64,000 nt of DNA from Arthrobacter sp. KBS0702 (GCF_005937985.2 NZ_CP042172.1:62001-126000), one strand, 5' to 3'. Counted from the stretch's first letter, positions 16,537 to 25,539 are shown. The notes: generated from the sequence alone by a model not told the origin. Numbers and translations: made by a program.

Positions 16537-17115
16537 ATGAGGGTTCTCGTCGCCTATGCAAGTGCGCTGGGGTCGACCCGGGAGATAGCCCAACACGTGG
16601 CCGAACGCTTGGCTGTTGGGCTGGGCGAGGTCGAGTGCCGGTCCGTGGAAGAGGTCGGGTCTGTCTCGGACTACGAGGCTGTCGTGGTCGGCAGTGCTAT
16701 TCACAACCAGGCGTGGCTGGCCCCGGCTTTGCTGTTCCTCGAACGCCAGGCGCAGGAGCTGGCCAAACGACGCGTCTGGGCGTTTAGCGTGGGGATGTCC
16801 GACGCCCTGCCAAAGCCGTTTCGCAAGCGCGGCGCGCTACTCCAACAGCAGCGCTTGGAGGGAAGCCAGTTCCAGCACATTCCACTTCGCGGCCACAGAG
16901 TCTTCTCGGGTGTCTACGAGGCCGGCCAGATGCCGACGCCGCTCAGGCTCCTGTTCCGCCTCACCGGCGGCCGTTTCGGAGACTTGCGGGACTGGGCGGC
17001 CATCGACGGCTGGACTGACGACATCGCCGTTGAACTCGCTCAACCCGCTCCGCCCAGCACGGCAGAGGGCGCCGACGCCCACGGCTTTCCCCCGGATCGC
17101 CCGGCCGGAGGCTGA
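16537..17115 (+). CDS. Flavodoxin-domain protein (HemG-like)
   Basis: 192 residues. The FMN phosphate loop is at the very N-terminus (VLVAYASALGSTREIAQ), followed by YEAVVVGSAIHNQAWLAPAL and LAKRRVWAFSVGM. The pattern matches the flavodoxin-like protoporphyrinogen oxidase/HemG group, which includes many small actinobacterial flavodoxins of unknown role. It would be a soluble electron carrier or FMN oxidoreductase. The ATG has a strong AGGAGG six bases upstream. The last 25 residues are Pro/Ala-rich and look like a tail. It diverges from the HNH gene across the repeat array. Confidence 0.85.
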   Translation: MRVLVAYASALGSTREIAQHVAERLAVGLGEVECRSVEEVGSVSDYEAVVVGSAIHNQAWLAPALLFLERQAQELAKRRVWAFSVGMSDALPKPFRKRGALLQQQRLEGSQFQHIPLRGHRVFSGVYEAGQMPTPLRLLFRLTGGRFGDLRDWAAIDGWTDDIAVELAQPAPPSTAEGADAHGFPPDRPAGG

Positions 17116-17247
17116 TTCCTCGCCGGAGCCGACGACGTCGAGACCGCGCCCCGGAAGACCGCCGGGCTCCTCGACCAGGCCAAGGCGCACCGTAAGCTCT
17201 CGTCCTCCCTGCGGTACGACGGCGCCTGATCGCCGGCAACGTCCGGC

Positions 17248-17616
17248 TCAGGAGACAATCTTGAACCGTCCCCAAGCGGTTTGTCGGGTAATACCCAGGG
17301 CGGCGCCGATCCGGGACCAGCTGATGTCTCTTTCCCTGGCGACGCCGACCCAGTGCCGTAGCTGCTCCTCGACGTGGGAACCTAGGCGGGCAATCTCGGG
17401 CAGCTGCGCCAAGAGTTCCTCATCGCTCAACTGCTCCCACTCGGGCCCAAGGAAGCGGGCCCCGTCAGCCTGCGCCGGGGCGCCCAGCAGGTCCCGGGCG
17501 GCGCCCACGCAGTGCTCACAGATCGAAATGCCCGGACCAACCACTAGCCGCCGGTCCCGGGTCCCGGCGCGGCCACAGAAAGAGCAATAGCCCTGTCCCG
17601 AATCGACGTCGACCAT
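17248..17616 (-). CDS. ClpX-type zinc-finger / helix-turn-helix protein
   Basis: 122 residues combining two small modules. The ClpX-like C4 zinc finger spans residues 11-36 (CSFCGR ... SICEHC, ligands Cys11, Cys14, Cys33, Cys36). A C-terminal helix-turn-helix spans about 97-117 (SWSRIGAALGITRQTAW). It has no ATPase domain, so it is not ClpX. It is probably a DNA-binding regulator. AAGGGGC precedes the ATG at 17616. It diverges from an MFS exporter gene; a 17-bp palindrome lies between them and would be the natural operator. Confidence 0.8.
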   Translation of the reverse strand: MVDVDSGQGYCSFCGRAGTRDRRLVVGPGISICEHCVGAARDLLGAPAQADGARFLGPEWEQLSDEELLAQLPEIARLGSHVEEQLRHWVGVARERDISWSRIGAALGITRQTAWGRFKIVS

Positions 17617-17641
17617 CTTTGCCCCTTGGTGCGCGGCGGCG

Positions 17642-17670
17642 TTGACAACGTCAGGTGCTACCTGACACCC
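17642..17670 (+). promoter_or_regulatory. Promoter with palindromic operator in its spacer (MFS/regulator divergent region)
   Basis: A perfect -35 hexamer TTGACA (17642-17647) is followed 17 bases later by a poor -10 (ACACCC, 17665-17670). That hexamer ends six bases before the GTG at 17677, the spacing of a leaderless start. The spacer holds the palindrome GTCAGGTGCTACCTGAC (17650-17666; 7-bp arms, 3-bp centre). A repressor bound there would block RNA polymerase. It also lies 34 bases upstream of the regulator gene start. Confidence 0.6.
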
Positions 17671-17676
17671 TCGCGT

Positions 17677-19020
17677 GTGACCTTTCGCACATCGCCTGGC
17701 TCCCAGCGTAGCCGTCCCGCCGGCAAAAGACAGGGCCCGGACGCTACTCCCGCTGGGCCGCTCTTGCGCGGACCATTCCGATGGCTCTTCATTGCAGGCA
17801 TCGGCGATGGGATCGGCGACGACGTCGCCCGTGCGCTGCTGCCGGTTGTTGCCGTGGCCATGCTCGGCGCCGGGGCCTTCGAAGCAGGGATTCTCAATGC
17901 CCTCGGTATGGTGGCGTTCCTGGTCCTCGGCGTCCCGGCCGGCGTCCTCGTGGACCGCTGGCCCCGGAAGCCGGTCCTGATCGGCGCCAACCTGGTCCGG
18001 GCAGCCGTCGTGCTGACCGTTCCCCTGGCTTTTGCGGCGGGCGCACTGCAGCTCTGGCACCTTTTCCTCGTCGCCGCCGTCATCAGTGCCGCCGACGTCT
18101 TCTTTACCTCGGCGCAGTCGGCGGTGATGCCTACGCTATTGGCGGGAGACCAGCTCGCGCGGGGCTACGCCCGGGTGCAGACGGTCCAGAGCGGTCTTGC
18201 CGTCGCGGCCCCGGGTGTCACCGGTGTCCTGATCAGGATCGCCGCTGCGCCGGCCCTCCTGGCGATTTCGGGCCTTGCCTATCTGTTCTCCGCCGCGGTG
18301 ACGTGCGGGCTGCCCGAGGTGCGGTCCGTCCGCTCCTCGGGGCCAACGGGATTTTGGGCGGAAGCGCGCCACGGGCTTGTCTTCACGCTGGGGCACCCGA
18401 TCGTCCGGGCCCTGATGGGCTCGATTGCGCTGGTCAACGCGGCCGGTATGTGGGGAGCCGGCGCAAAGGTCGTCTTTGTCCTCAACGCCCTCTGGATACC
18501 GGTGGACCAGGTTGTCGCGCTGGGCGCCGTATCCGCGGCCGGCGGACTGGCGGCCTCCCTGATGGCCACCGGAATCACCCGCCGCCTCGGAATCGGCAGG
18601 ACCAAGGTCATCGCCAGCCTGGCCGGCGCCTGCTCTATGCTGCTGGTTCCCGCAGCCCCCGCCCTGGCGTTGCCGGCAGTGTTCTGGGTGGGACTCTCCG
18701 GCTTCGGCTGGTCCTACTTCGTGGTGCTGAACGGCCTGGCGGGTGCCGGCATCGTGGCCCGGCTCGTCCCCGCCGACCTCATGGGCAGGGCGATGTCCAG
18801 CTACCGGCTGGTCACCCTGGGCGTGATGCCCGTGGCCAGCCTCGCCGGCGGCTTCCTCGCGCTCCTTGCTGGCGAGGCCACCGTCCTCTGGGCGTCGGCC
18901 ATCATCGCGGCCATCTCGGCGGTGCCGGTCCTCTTGTCGCCGCTCCGGCACTGGGAGGCCTTTCCGGAGGAACTCGACGTCGGCCGAACCGTCCAGACTA
19001 CGGTGACGGCGGGCAAATAA
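17677..19020 (+). CDS. MFS transporter, MFS_3 / EntS-like exporter
   Basis: About 447 residues with around 12 helices. LFIAGIGDGIGDDVARALLP in helix 1 is followed by the loop motif GVLVDRWPRKPVLIGANLVR and by FFTSAQSAVMPTLL. This is the layout of the EntS/macrolide-efflux branch of the major facilitator superfamily, so export of a small hydrophobic compound is likely. The start is uncertain. I choose the GTG at 17677 for its distance from the TTGACA box; the open frame reaches back to 17626. The gene diverges from the zinc-finger/HTH regulator and shares its operator region. Confidence 0.82.
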   Translation: MTFRTSPGSQRSRPAGKRQGPDATPAGPLLRGPFRWLFIAGIGDGIGDDVARALLPVVAVAMLGAGAFEAGILNALGMVAFLVLGVPAGVLVDRWPRKPVLIGANLVRAAVVLTVPLAFAAGALQLWHLFLVAAVISAADVFFTSAQSAVMPTLLAGDQLARGYARVQTVQSGLAVAAPGVTGVLIRIAAAPALLAISGLAYLFSAAVTCGLPEVRSVRSSGPTGFWAEARHGLVFTLGHPIVRALMGSIALVNAAGMWGAGAKVVFVLNALWIPVDQVVALGAVSAAGGLAASLMATGITRRLGIGRTKVIASLAGACSMLLVPAAPALALPAVFWVGLSGFGWSYFVVLNGLAGAGIVARLVPADLMGRAMSSYRLVTLGVMPVASLAGGFLALLAGEATVLWASAIIAAISAVPVLLSPLRHWEAFPEELDVGRTVQTTVTAGK

Positions 19021-19191
19021 CCCTGAAACCGGCGCCCCGGCCGCGTTTAATCGCCGAATTGCGGGCACCGCACCCTGCCCGCTGTGGGCGAGGTCACGCC
19101 GCGGGCCGGGAAGCTGGCGTCCGGGAATCCTGTTGAACCAAGGGACAGCAGAAGCGCTCCGGACGGGGCGAGCCCAGCGAAAGGGACGCGA

Positions 19192-19797
19192 ATGACCATC
19201 GCCCATGAAGAAGCAGTAATCGACGCCGCAGCGGTGGACGCCATCTTTGCCCAGGCACGCACGGCCAACGCCTTTACCGGCGAGGTCACGGACGAGCAGG
19301 CCCGCGCCATCTACGAGCTGACCAAGTTCGGTCCCACCGCGTTCAACTCGCAGCCCCTGCGTGTCACCTATGTCCGCTCGGACGAGGCCCGCGCCGCTCT
19401 GGTGGACACCCTGTCCGCCGGGAACCGCGCAAAGACCGCGACCGCGCCACTGGTTGCGGTCCTCAGCACCGACACGGCGTGGCACGAGCAGTGGGACACC
19501 TTTCTCCCCGGCTACAACGCCCCCAAGGCCATGTACGACGCCGCCCCGGACCTCGCCGCGGCCACCGGCAACAACAACGCCCACCTCCAGGCGGGCTACT
19601 TCATCCTCGCCGTCCGTTCTCTCGGGCTTTCGGCCGGACCCATGACGGGCGCCGACTTCGGCAAGATCGATGCCGCGTTCTTCCCGGACGGCAGCCAGAA
19701 GAGCTTCATGGTGGTCAACATCGGCCACGCCGCCGAGAACGCCTGGGGTGCCCCGAAGCCCAAGTTCGCCTACGAAGAAGTGGTCCGCACCGTCTAA
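19192..19797 (+). CDS. Malonic semialdehyde reductase-like nitroreductase family protein
   Basis: 201 residues matching the RutE/HadB branch of the FMN-dependent nitroreductase fold. Visible are LTKFGPTAFNSQPLRVTYVR (substrate/FMN-binding strand), SAGNRAKTATAPLVAVL, NNNAHLQAGYFILAVRSLGL and SAGPMTGADF. RutE reduces malonic semialdehyde to 3-hydroxypropionate during pyrimidine ring degradation; other homologues act as general NAD(P)H reductases. No rut genes are nearby, so the substrate is open. AAAGGGACGCG precedes the ATG. Confidence 0.87.
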   Translation: MTIAHEEAVIDAAAVDAIFAQARTANAFTGEVTDEQARAIYELTKFGPTAFNSQPLRVTYVRSDEARAALVDTLSAGNRAKTATAPLVAVLSTDTAWHEQWDTFLPGYNAPKAMYDAAPDLAAATGNNNAHLQAGYFILAVRSLGLSAGPMTGADFGKIDAAFFPDGSQKSFMVVNIGHAAENAWGAPKPKFAYEEVVRTV

Positions 19798-19831
19798 CCC
19801 GGCGGCAGGCGATCGCGTCGGTGGGCAGTGG

Positions 19832-19837
19832 CAGACT
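19832..19837 (+). promoter_or_regulatory. Candidate -10 element of a leaderless promoter
   Basis: CAGACT ends six bases before the ATG at 19844. The alternative ATG at 19838 would directly abut the hexamer. The match is weak and is listed because the geometry repeats that of other genes. Confidence 0.25.
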
Positions 19838-19843
19838 ATGCCC

Positions 19844-20389
19844 ATGCGGAACCTGATTGTGGTCGCTTTCCTGGAGCCGGTGACCGAGGGCATGGAATTC
19901 CCCCGCGACGCTTGGCCGCTGCACATCACCCTGGTGAAGTTCGACGTCGTCGGGCAGCCCGGTGAAGGGCAGCCCGGCGGCGGGGATAACGGCGGCGCCG
20001 CTGCCGCCGTCGCGGGTGATGCCCTGGCCGCCCGCGTGGCGGCGCTGATGGACGCGCCGGTCCGGGCCGCCCTGGGGACCACCCTGACCGTCGGCGGCGA
20101 GGCAGGCTTTGGTCGCGGCGGCTCGGTCCCGGTCAGCTTGATCGAGGCCAGTGCCCCGCTTCAGGCCCTTCATGAGGCCCTCGTGCGGGCGGTCGAGGCG
20201 TTGCCGGGCCGGATCGCCACACCCGGCTACACCATGGCGGGATTCCGTCCGCATGTATCCCACCGGGGCGAGAAGGCGCCCAGGGCGGGCGATCACGTGG
20301 AGCTGGACCGGGTCGCGCTGGTGGACATGGCTCCCGACGGCGGGCACGCCACGAGGCGGCTTCTGCGGCTCTGGGAGGCCACATTGTGA
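19844..20389 (+). CDS. 2H phosphoesterase / 2'-5' RNA ligase family protein
   Basis: About 181 residues. Two H-x-(T/S)-x motifs define the 2H superfamily: PLHITLV near residue 26 and FRPHVSH near 138. Between them lies a Gly-rich insert (QPGEGQPGGGDNGG) that interrupts an otherwise ordinary fold. Members open or close 2',3'-cyclic or 2'-5' phosphodiester bonds in RNA or nucleotides; the substrate is unknown. The start could also be two codons upstream (19838). The stop codon lies inside a dyad that spans into the region before the diguanylate cyclase gene. Confidence 0.8.
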   Translation: MRNLIVVAFLEPVTEGMEFPRDAWPLHITLVKFDVVGQPGEGQPGGGDNGGAAAAVAGDALAARVAALMDAPVRAALGTTLTVGGEAGFGRGGSVPVSLIEASAPLQALHEALVRAVEALPGRIATPGYTMAGFRPHVSHRGEKAPRAGDHVELDRVALVDMAPDGGHATRRLLRLWEATL

Positions 20390-20412
20390 ATGAACCTCTT
20401 CATTTGTTCACA
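20385..20412. promoter_or_regulatory. AT-rich dyad between the 2H gene and the diguanylate cyclase gene
   Basis: The inner arms AATGAA (20389-20394) and TTCATT (20399-20404) are flanked by TGTG (20385-20388) and CACA (20409-20412). It is the most AT-rich piece of the local sequence. It could be a terminator of the upstream gene or an operator for the GGDEF gene, whose start is 84 bases downstream. Confidence 0.35.
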
Positions 20413-20495
20413 GAGGTGCAATACTTGGGTCAAAATTCGGAGTCAGACACCCTGGGAGACCTGGGTCACGAGGTGCGTGCTGGGGGAACCACAGG

Positions 20496-21662
20496 ATGAT
20501 GCTTGACACCTCCACCTTGCGGGTTGCCTTGGCCGTAGTGACCCTGACGTTGCTCTGCCTGTTCTACTTCATCACCTACCGGCGGACCCGTTCCCCTTTC
20601 AGCGGATGGTGGTGCTCCGCCCTGCTGATGTTCCTCACCGGATCGGCGTCGTATCTGCTGGACGGTACCGTCTACCAGGCGTGGGCCAACCCGCTGGGCA
20701 ACACCCTGCTGGTTGGCGGAGCTGTAGCCATGTGGGCGGGCGCCCGGTCGCTGCGCAACCGAAGCTCCCACCTGTGGGTCATGCTGGCGGGCCCGGCCGT
20801 GACGGGTGTGCTGTCGATCCTGGACCATCCGGCAACCAACAACTGGTCCGGCGGCGCGGTCCTGCTCGGCATGATGGGGCTGATGCTAGGCCTCTCGTCC
20901 CGGGAGCTTTTCGTGCTCGACGTCGACTACTCCCGAGTGCACCGCCCCCTCGCCTATGGCTCGGCATTCCTGGCAGTTTTCTACGCCGGCCGGCTGATCG
21001 CCTTTGTTATCGACGGCCCGGAAGGGCCGGTGTTCGTCGCCTTTTTCGGTTCGGTGGTGACGACACTCCTCACCTCGATGATCCTGGTGCTGGCGTCGTT
21101 CACCATGGCGGAGCTGAGCAACGAACAGCTGACCCGTGACCTGCGGGCGCGCGCCACGGTCGACGGGCTTACGGGGCTCCTCAACCGCACCGCCTTCGTG
21201 GACTTGGCGGAGAATGAACTCCGCCGCCTCAGCGGCGCGCGGACCACCGCCGCCCTTGTCCTGGCCGACCTGGACCACTTCAAGGCCGTCAACGACCAGT
21301 ACGGGCACGCGGCCGGGGACGAGGCGCTGCAGGCGTTCGCTGCCGCGTGCACGTCCGCGGTCCGCTCCACCGACCTCGTGGGGCGCTTCGGCGGGGAGGA
21401 GTTCATCCTGCTCCTGCCGGGCCTCAGCCCCGAGCGTGCCGGCGAGATGGCGGCCGTCATCAGCCGCCGGCTGCAGGAAGCACAACCGAACGTCGCAGCC
21501 CGCCTCCCCACCGTCAGCTACGGGATTGCCTCGACCGGGCCGGGCCGCGTCGACCTGAAGGCCCTGATCGCCTCGGCCGACGCCGCGCTCTACCACGCCA
21601 AAACGCTCGGCCGGGACCGGTCGGTCCTGGCAACGAGCCTCCGCGAGGAACAGACCGCCTGA
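20496..21662 (+). CDS. Membrane-bound diguanylate cyclase (GGDEF domain)
   Basis: 388 residues. About seven hydrophobic helices form an N-terminal membrane sensor (about 8-210), followed by a GGDEF domain (about 220-385). The domain keeps DGLTGLLNRTAF, LADLDHFKAVNDQYGHAAGDEAL and the active-site GGEEF. An RSTD sequence exactly five residues before GGEEF is a complete inhibitory I-site (RxxD), so c-di-GMP feedback inhibition is expected. Activity would convert two GTP to c-di-GMP. There is no EAL domain here and none nearby. The membrane part resembles no named sensor that I recognise. Confidence 0.92.
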   Translation: MMLDTSTLRVALAVVTLTLLCLFYFITYRRTRSPFSGWWCSALLMFLTGSASYLLDGTVYQAWANPLGNTLLVGGAVAMWAGARSLRNRSSHLWVMLAGPAVTGVLSILDHPATNNWSGGAVLLGMMGLMLGLSSRELFVLDVDYSRVHRPLAYGSAFLAVFYAGRLIAFVIDGPEGPVFVAFFGSVVTTLLTSMILVLASFTMAELSNEQLTRDLRARATVDGLTGLLNRTAFVDLAENELRRLSGARTTAALVLADLDHFKAVNDQYGHAAGDEALQAFAAACTSAVRSTDLVGRFGGEEFILLLPGLSPERAGEMAAVISRRLQEAQPNVAARLPTVSYGIASTGPGRVDLKALIASADAALYHAKTLGRDRSVLATSLREEQTA

Positions 21663-21705
21663 GCGTCCGGGTGGAGCCCGCGGCGCCTCCGGGCCCGGGA
21701 ACCGG

Positions 21706-23367
21706 CTAGGAAATCACCCCGTCAACCAGGGCCTTGGCTTCGGCCTGCACCTGCTTGAGGTGGTCCGCGCCCTTGAAGGACTCGGCGTAGATCTTGTACA
21801 CGTCCTCGGTACCGGACGGCCGGGCAGCGAACCAGGCGTTCTCGGTGACCACCTTGAGGCCGCCGATGGCCGCGCCGTTCCCGGGCGCTTCGGTCAGCTT
21901 TGCGGTGATGGTTTCGCCGGCCAGTTCCGTCGCGGTGACGTCCGACGGCGACAGCTTGCCCAGTGCGGCCTTCTGCTCCCGCGTGGCGGCGGCGTCGATG
22001 CGCGCGTACACCGGGTCACCGAACCGGTCCGTGAGCCCCTTGTACAGCTGCGACGGCGACTTGCCGGTCACGGCCGTGATCTCGGAAGCCAGCAGCGCCA
22101 GCAGGATGCCGTCCTTGTCCGTGGTCCAGACGCTGCCGTCCATTTTGTTGAACGAGGCGCCGGCGGATTCCTCCCCGCCGAAGGCTCCCTCGCCGGACAG
22201 CAGTCCCGGCACGAACCACTTGAAGCCCACCGGCACCTCGACGAGCTTCCGGCCCAGGCTTTCGGCCACCCGGTCGATGATGGAGGAGGACACCAGGGTC
22301 TTGCCGATCACCGACTGAGGGTTCCAGCCGGTGCGGTGCCGGTACAGGTAGTCGATCGCGACGGCGAGGTAATGGTTGGGGTTCATCAGGCCGCCGTCCG
22401 GCGTGACGATGCCGTGCCGGTCGGCGTCGGCGTCGTTGCCGGTGGCGACGTCGAAGGGTGCGGACCCGTCCGCACCAACAGCCATCCGGTTGATCAGGGA
22501 CGCCATCGCCGACGGCGAGGAGCAGTCCATCCGGATCTTCTCATCCCAGTCCAGCGTCATAAAGGCCCACTGCGGGTCGACGGTCGGGTTTACCACGGTG
22601 AGGTTGAGGTGGTGGCGTTCGCCGATTTCGCCCCAGTAGTCCACGGACGCGCCGCCCATGGGGTCGGCGCCGAGGCGGACTCCGGCGTCGCGGATCGCGT
22701 TCAGGTCCAGCACGGACGGTAGGTCATCGACGTAGCTGGACAGGAAATCGAACTTGCCGGTGGTGCCGGCGGCCGTGGCCTCGGCGATCGGGACCCGCTT
22801 GACCCCGCGCAGGCCGTTCTCCAGCAGCTCGTTCGCGCGGTTGGCGATCCAGCCGGTGGCATCGGTGTCGGCCGGGCCACCGTGCGGCGGGTTGTACTTG
22901 AAACCGCCGTCGCCGGGCGGGTTGTGGCTGGGAGTCACCACGATCCCGTCGGCCTGCGGCGCGCCGGCGGGCGAGTTGTTGTTGTGGGTCAGGATGGCGT
23001 GGCTCAGGGCAGGCGTTGGCGTGTAGCCGTGGCGGGCGTCGATCAGGACGTGCACGCCGTTGGCCGCGAGGACCTCCAGAGCCGAGTTCTGGGCCGGTTC
23101 GCTCAGGGCATGGGTGTCCTTGGCGAGGTACAGCGGACCGGCGATGCCCTGGCCGGCGCGGTATTCCACGATGGCCTGGGTGATGGCGAGGATGTGGGGC
23201 TCGTTGAACGAGGCCTTGAGGCTGGAGCCCCGGTGCCCGGAGGTTCCGAACGCCACCCGCTGGCCGGGGTCGCCCAGATCCGGCGAGACGTCGTAGTACG
23301 CGTCGAGGAGCGCAGTGAGGTCAACAAGGTCTTGGGGTTGGGCAACTGTGCCCGCGCGGCTAGCCAT
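21706..23367 (-). CDS. pgm: Phosphoglucomutase, alpha-D-glucose phosphate-specific
   Basis: 553 residues, the usual length. It interconverts glucose 1-phosphate and glucose 6-phosphate for glycogen, trehalose and wall precursors. Signatures are FGTSGHRG near the N-terminus, the phosphoserine loop [13 protein letters not shown], the metal-binding DADADRHG, the sugar-binding GGEESAGAS, and the C-terminal phosphate loop [16 protein letters not shown]. The ATG at 23367 has GGAGCC directly upstream and a hexamer CATGCT six bases before it. A longer frame to 23481 overlaps the divergent DUF4190 gene. Confidence 0.96.
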   Translation of the reverse strand: MASRAGTVAQPQDLVDLTALLDAYYDVSPDLGDPGQRVAFGTSGHRGSSLKASFNEPHILAITQAIVEYRAGQGIAGPLYLAKDTHALSEPAQNSALEVLAANGVHVLIDARHGYTPTPALSHAILTHNNNSPAGAPQADGIVVTPSHNPPGDGGFKYNPPHGGPADTDATGWIANRANELLENGLRGVKRVPIAEATAAGTTGKFDFLSSYVDDLPSVLDLNAIRDAGVRLGADPMGGASVDYWGEIGERHHLNLTVVNPTVDPQWAFMTLDWDEKIRMDCSSPSAMASLINRMAVGADGSAPFDVATGNDADADRHGIVTPDGGLMNPNHYLAVAIDYLYRHRTGWNPQSVIGKTLVSSSIIDRVAESLGRKLVEVPVGFKWFVPGLLSGEGAFGGEESAGASFNKMDGSVWTTDKDGILLALLASEITAVTGKSPSQLYKGLTDRFGDPVYARIDAAATREQKAALGKLSPSDVTATELAGETITAKLTEAPGNGAAIGGLKVVTENAWFAARPSGTEDVYKIYAESFKGADHLKQVQAEAKALVDGVIS

Positions 23368-23481
23368 GGCTCCAGCATGCCAGACGCGGGGCCAAGGGCA
23401 ACATGGTTTCGCCGGAATCGGGCCGCTGTGACGCCGCGCCCCCGGCCGGGAAAACCCTGCGGCGGTAATCTGGAGGGACAC

Positions 23482-23952
23482 ATGTCAGAGGGGAACACGA
23501 TGACCGATCAGACCAGGCACGATGGGGCCCAGCGCGGGGACCAGCCGCCGTGGAACCCGCCGTACGGTGCCGACGGCCAGGTGCCCCCGATGCCGGCGAT
23601 GGCACCGCACCCCGGGCAGCCGGCCGGGCACTACGGCGGCTACGGGCCGCCGGCAGGACCGTACGCCGATGCCTACGGCCAGCCGAACTACTACGGCGTG
23701 CCGGCCGCCCCGAAAGCCCTGAGCATCGCGAGCCTGTGCTGCGGCATCGCATCCTTCCTGGGCTTCGGCTTTTTCCTGCTCCCGCAGCTGGCCGCGGTCG
23801 TCCTCGGGCACCTCGCGCTGAACCGCGAGCCGGCCGGCAGGGGCCTGGCGATCGCGGGGCTGGTCCTGGGCTACGCCGCGATTGCCATCACGGTCCTGGT
23901 GGTCGTCACCCTTGGCGTCGCCTTCTCGAACGCGGACTTCATCGCCGCGTAA
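23482..23952 (+). CDS. DUF4190 domain-containing membrane protein
   Basis: 156 residues. A Pro/Gly/Tyr-rich disordered N-terminus (about 1-75, with [15 protein letters not shown]) precedes a DUF4190 domain of two transmembrane helices (about 80-105 and 122-150). Its signature is [11 protein letters not shown]...[14 protein letters not shown], then [13 protein letters not shown]. The family is common in actinobacteria and of unknown function. Either ATG (23482 or 23500) has a GGAGGG or GAGGGG site; I give the first. Confidence 0.85.
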   Translation: MSEGNTMTDQTRHDGAQRGDQPPWNPPYGADGQVPPMPAMAPHPGQPAGHYGGYGPPAGPYADAYGQPNYYGVPAAPKALSIASLCCGIASFLGFGFFLLPQLAAVVLGHLALNREPAGRGLAIAGLVLGYAAIAITVLVVVTLGVAFSNADFIAA

Positions 23953-23956
23953 GCGT

Positions 23957-23974
23957 CCGGCAACGGGCTGCCGG
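23957..23974. terminator. Weak hairpin between convergent genes
   Basis: CCGGCA (23957-23962) and TGCCGG (23969-23974) pair around a 6-base loop in the 38 bases between the DUF4190 gene and the uxuB-type gene. There is no T-tract, so termination is only possible. Confidence 0.3.
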
Positions 23975-23990
23975 CGGGTGGCATCCTCGG

Positions 23991-25490
23991 TTACGGAACC
24001 TCTGAGAGCACCTTCCGGACCGCCTCGGCGACCGCAGCGCGGAATCCCGGGTGTCCCGCGAGTTCCTCGGGGAAGATTTCCTTGACCGCCAGGAGCCGGC
24101 CGGCGAGCCCGGCCTCAGAGCCGGCCGCGGCTGCCCGCAGCGCTTCCGCCAGCGGATCGTCCAGGCCCAGCGGCCGGCCGTTGACGTCCCGACCGCGGTA
24201 GATGAACACCATCCACGCCGCGACCAGCAGGGCCCCGGAGTAGGGGATTTCGCCCGCGGACAACCGGTCCGCTACCGTCCCGAGGATCCTGACAGGCAGC
24301 TTCTGCGACCCGTCCATGGCGACCTGGATGGTGGTGTGCCCCAGGTTCGGGTTGGCGAACCGCTCCAGGATCGATTCGCCGTAGGCCGCCAGGTCCGTGC
24401 CGGGCGGGGCCGTCAGGGTGGGAATGATGTCGTTGCGCTGCAGGCGGCGTGCCTCTTCCACAAGCCCGTCCGCAGCGACGGCGTCGGCGATCGTCGGGTG
24501 CCCCCGAAGTGCCCCGAGGTACGCCAGAAGGGAGTGGGTGGCATTGAGCATCCGCAGTTTCGCGAGTTCGAAGGTGCCGACGTCGGCGGTGACGATAGCT
24601 CCGGCGCGCTCCCACGCCGGGCGCGGTCCCGGGAAGTTGTCTTCGATGATCCACTGGCCAAACGGCTCCGCCACCACCAGACCCTCGTCCCTCAGGTCCA
24701 GCAGCCGTTCGGCTTCCCGGCGGTTCGCCTCGGTTGTCGCGGGAACGATCCGGTCCACCATGGTGGAGGGGAACGTGACGGCTGCGTCGAGCCATTCCAG
24801 CAGTCCGTGCGCCCCTGCCGCCTCAGCCAGTTCCAGCACGAGGCCGCGGGTGACGCTTCCGTTCGACATCAGGTTGTCGCAGCACATCACGGCGAACGGG
24901 GCGCCGGAGGTCGCGTGGCGCCGGGCCAGCCCCCGGACCAGCAGGCCGAGCGGGGTGCGGCCCGGCCCGGCGAAGCTCCGGCCGGCGACTTCGGCCTTCA
25001 GCGCGTCCACGTCCGCCGCCACCGCGGGATTGCCGAGATCCAGGCCGCCGCCGAGCCTCCGCGGGTAACCCTTTTCGGTGATGGTCAGCGATGCCAGATG
25101 AACGCTCTCCGCCGCCAGCGTCCGGAGTACCTCCTCGGATCCGGTTCCCGGGAACACCACCCCGCGCATCGAGCCCATCACGCGCAGCGACGAGGAGTCC
25201 CGGGCCTTGGTCAGCACCGAATACAGGCCGTCCTGGGGTCCGAGCTGTTCCGCTACCCGCGCCGACCGTCCGGTGACGCCGAGGATTCCCCACCGGGTAT
25301 CGCCCGTAGCCGCGGCGGCGTCCTCGGTGTACACGGCCTGGTGCGCGCGGTGAAAGGCGCCGACGCCGAAGTGGACCAGGCCGGTGCTGAGGGCCCGAGG
25401 ATCCACGGCGGGACCGGAGACGCGGGGGCGCTCCGCTGCCGCCGCCACAGTGGCCAGCGACAGGCGGTCGGTGAGGGTAATTGCAGACAT
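23991..25490 (-). CDS. uxuB: Mannitol-dehydrogenase-family oxidoreductase, probable D-fructuronate reductase
   Basis: 499 residues of the long-chain polyol dehydrogenase family (mannitol 2-dehydrogenase, UxuB, UxaB). Family segments seen are GVGAFHRAHQAVY, WGILGVTGRS, LTITEKGY, FAVMCCDNLMSNG, FPSTMVDRIVPAT, EPFGQWIIEDNF and LRMLNATHSLLAYLG with the catalytic Lys-Asn-His region. Sequence alone does not separate mannitol from uronate enzymes. Its place as the last gene of a uronate operon makes NADH-dependent fructuronate to mannonate reduction the likely reaction, perhaps tagaturonate as well. The ATG at 25490 has AAAGG six bases upstream. The permease gene lies 49 bases before it. Confidence 0.85.
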   Translation of the reverse strand: MSAITLTDRLSLATVAAAAERPRVSGPAVDPRALSTGLVHFGVGAFHRAHQAVYTEDAAAATGDTRWGILGVTGRSARVAEQLGPQDGLYSVLTKARDSSSLRVMGSMRGVVFPGTGSEEVLRTLAAESVHLASLTITEKGYPRRLGGGLDLGNPAVAADVDALKAEVAGRSFAGPGRTPLGLLVRGLARRHATSGAPFAVMCCDNLMSNGSVTRGLVLELAEAAGAHGLLEWLDAAVTFPSTMVDRIVPATTEANRREAERLLDLRDEGLVVAEPFGQWIIEDNFPGPRPAWERAGAIVTADVGTFELAKLRMLNATHSLLAYLGALRGHPTIADAVAADGLVEEARRLQRNDIIPTLTAPPGTDLAAYGESILERFANPNLGHTTIQVAMDGSQKLPVRILGTVADRLSAGEIPYSGALLVAAWMVFIYRGRDVNGRPLGLDDPLAEALRAAAAGSEAGLAGRLLAVKEIFPEELAGHPGFRAAVAEAVRKVLSEVP

Positions 25491-25539
25491 CGTTGGCCTT
25501 TCAGCCGGCGGGGGAGGGCAGCGGGCGGCCGCCCGGCGG

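Noticed and set aside
16166..16561. Open frames across the tandem repeat on both strands
   Set aside because: Repetition of a 60-bp unit (a multiple of 3) keeps all frames open; the products are Arg-rich repeats and no start has a convincing ribosome site.
17116..17230. In-frame continuation after the flavodoxin stop codon (38 codons to the next stop)
   Set aside because: An open stretch of this length is expected in DNA this GC-rich, and the encoded sequence matches no flavodoxin C-terminus; at most an old gene remnant.
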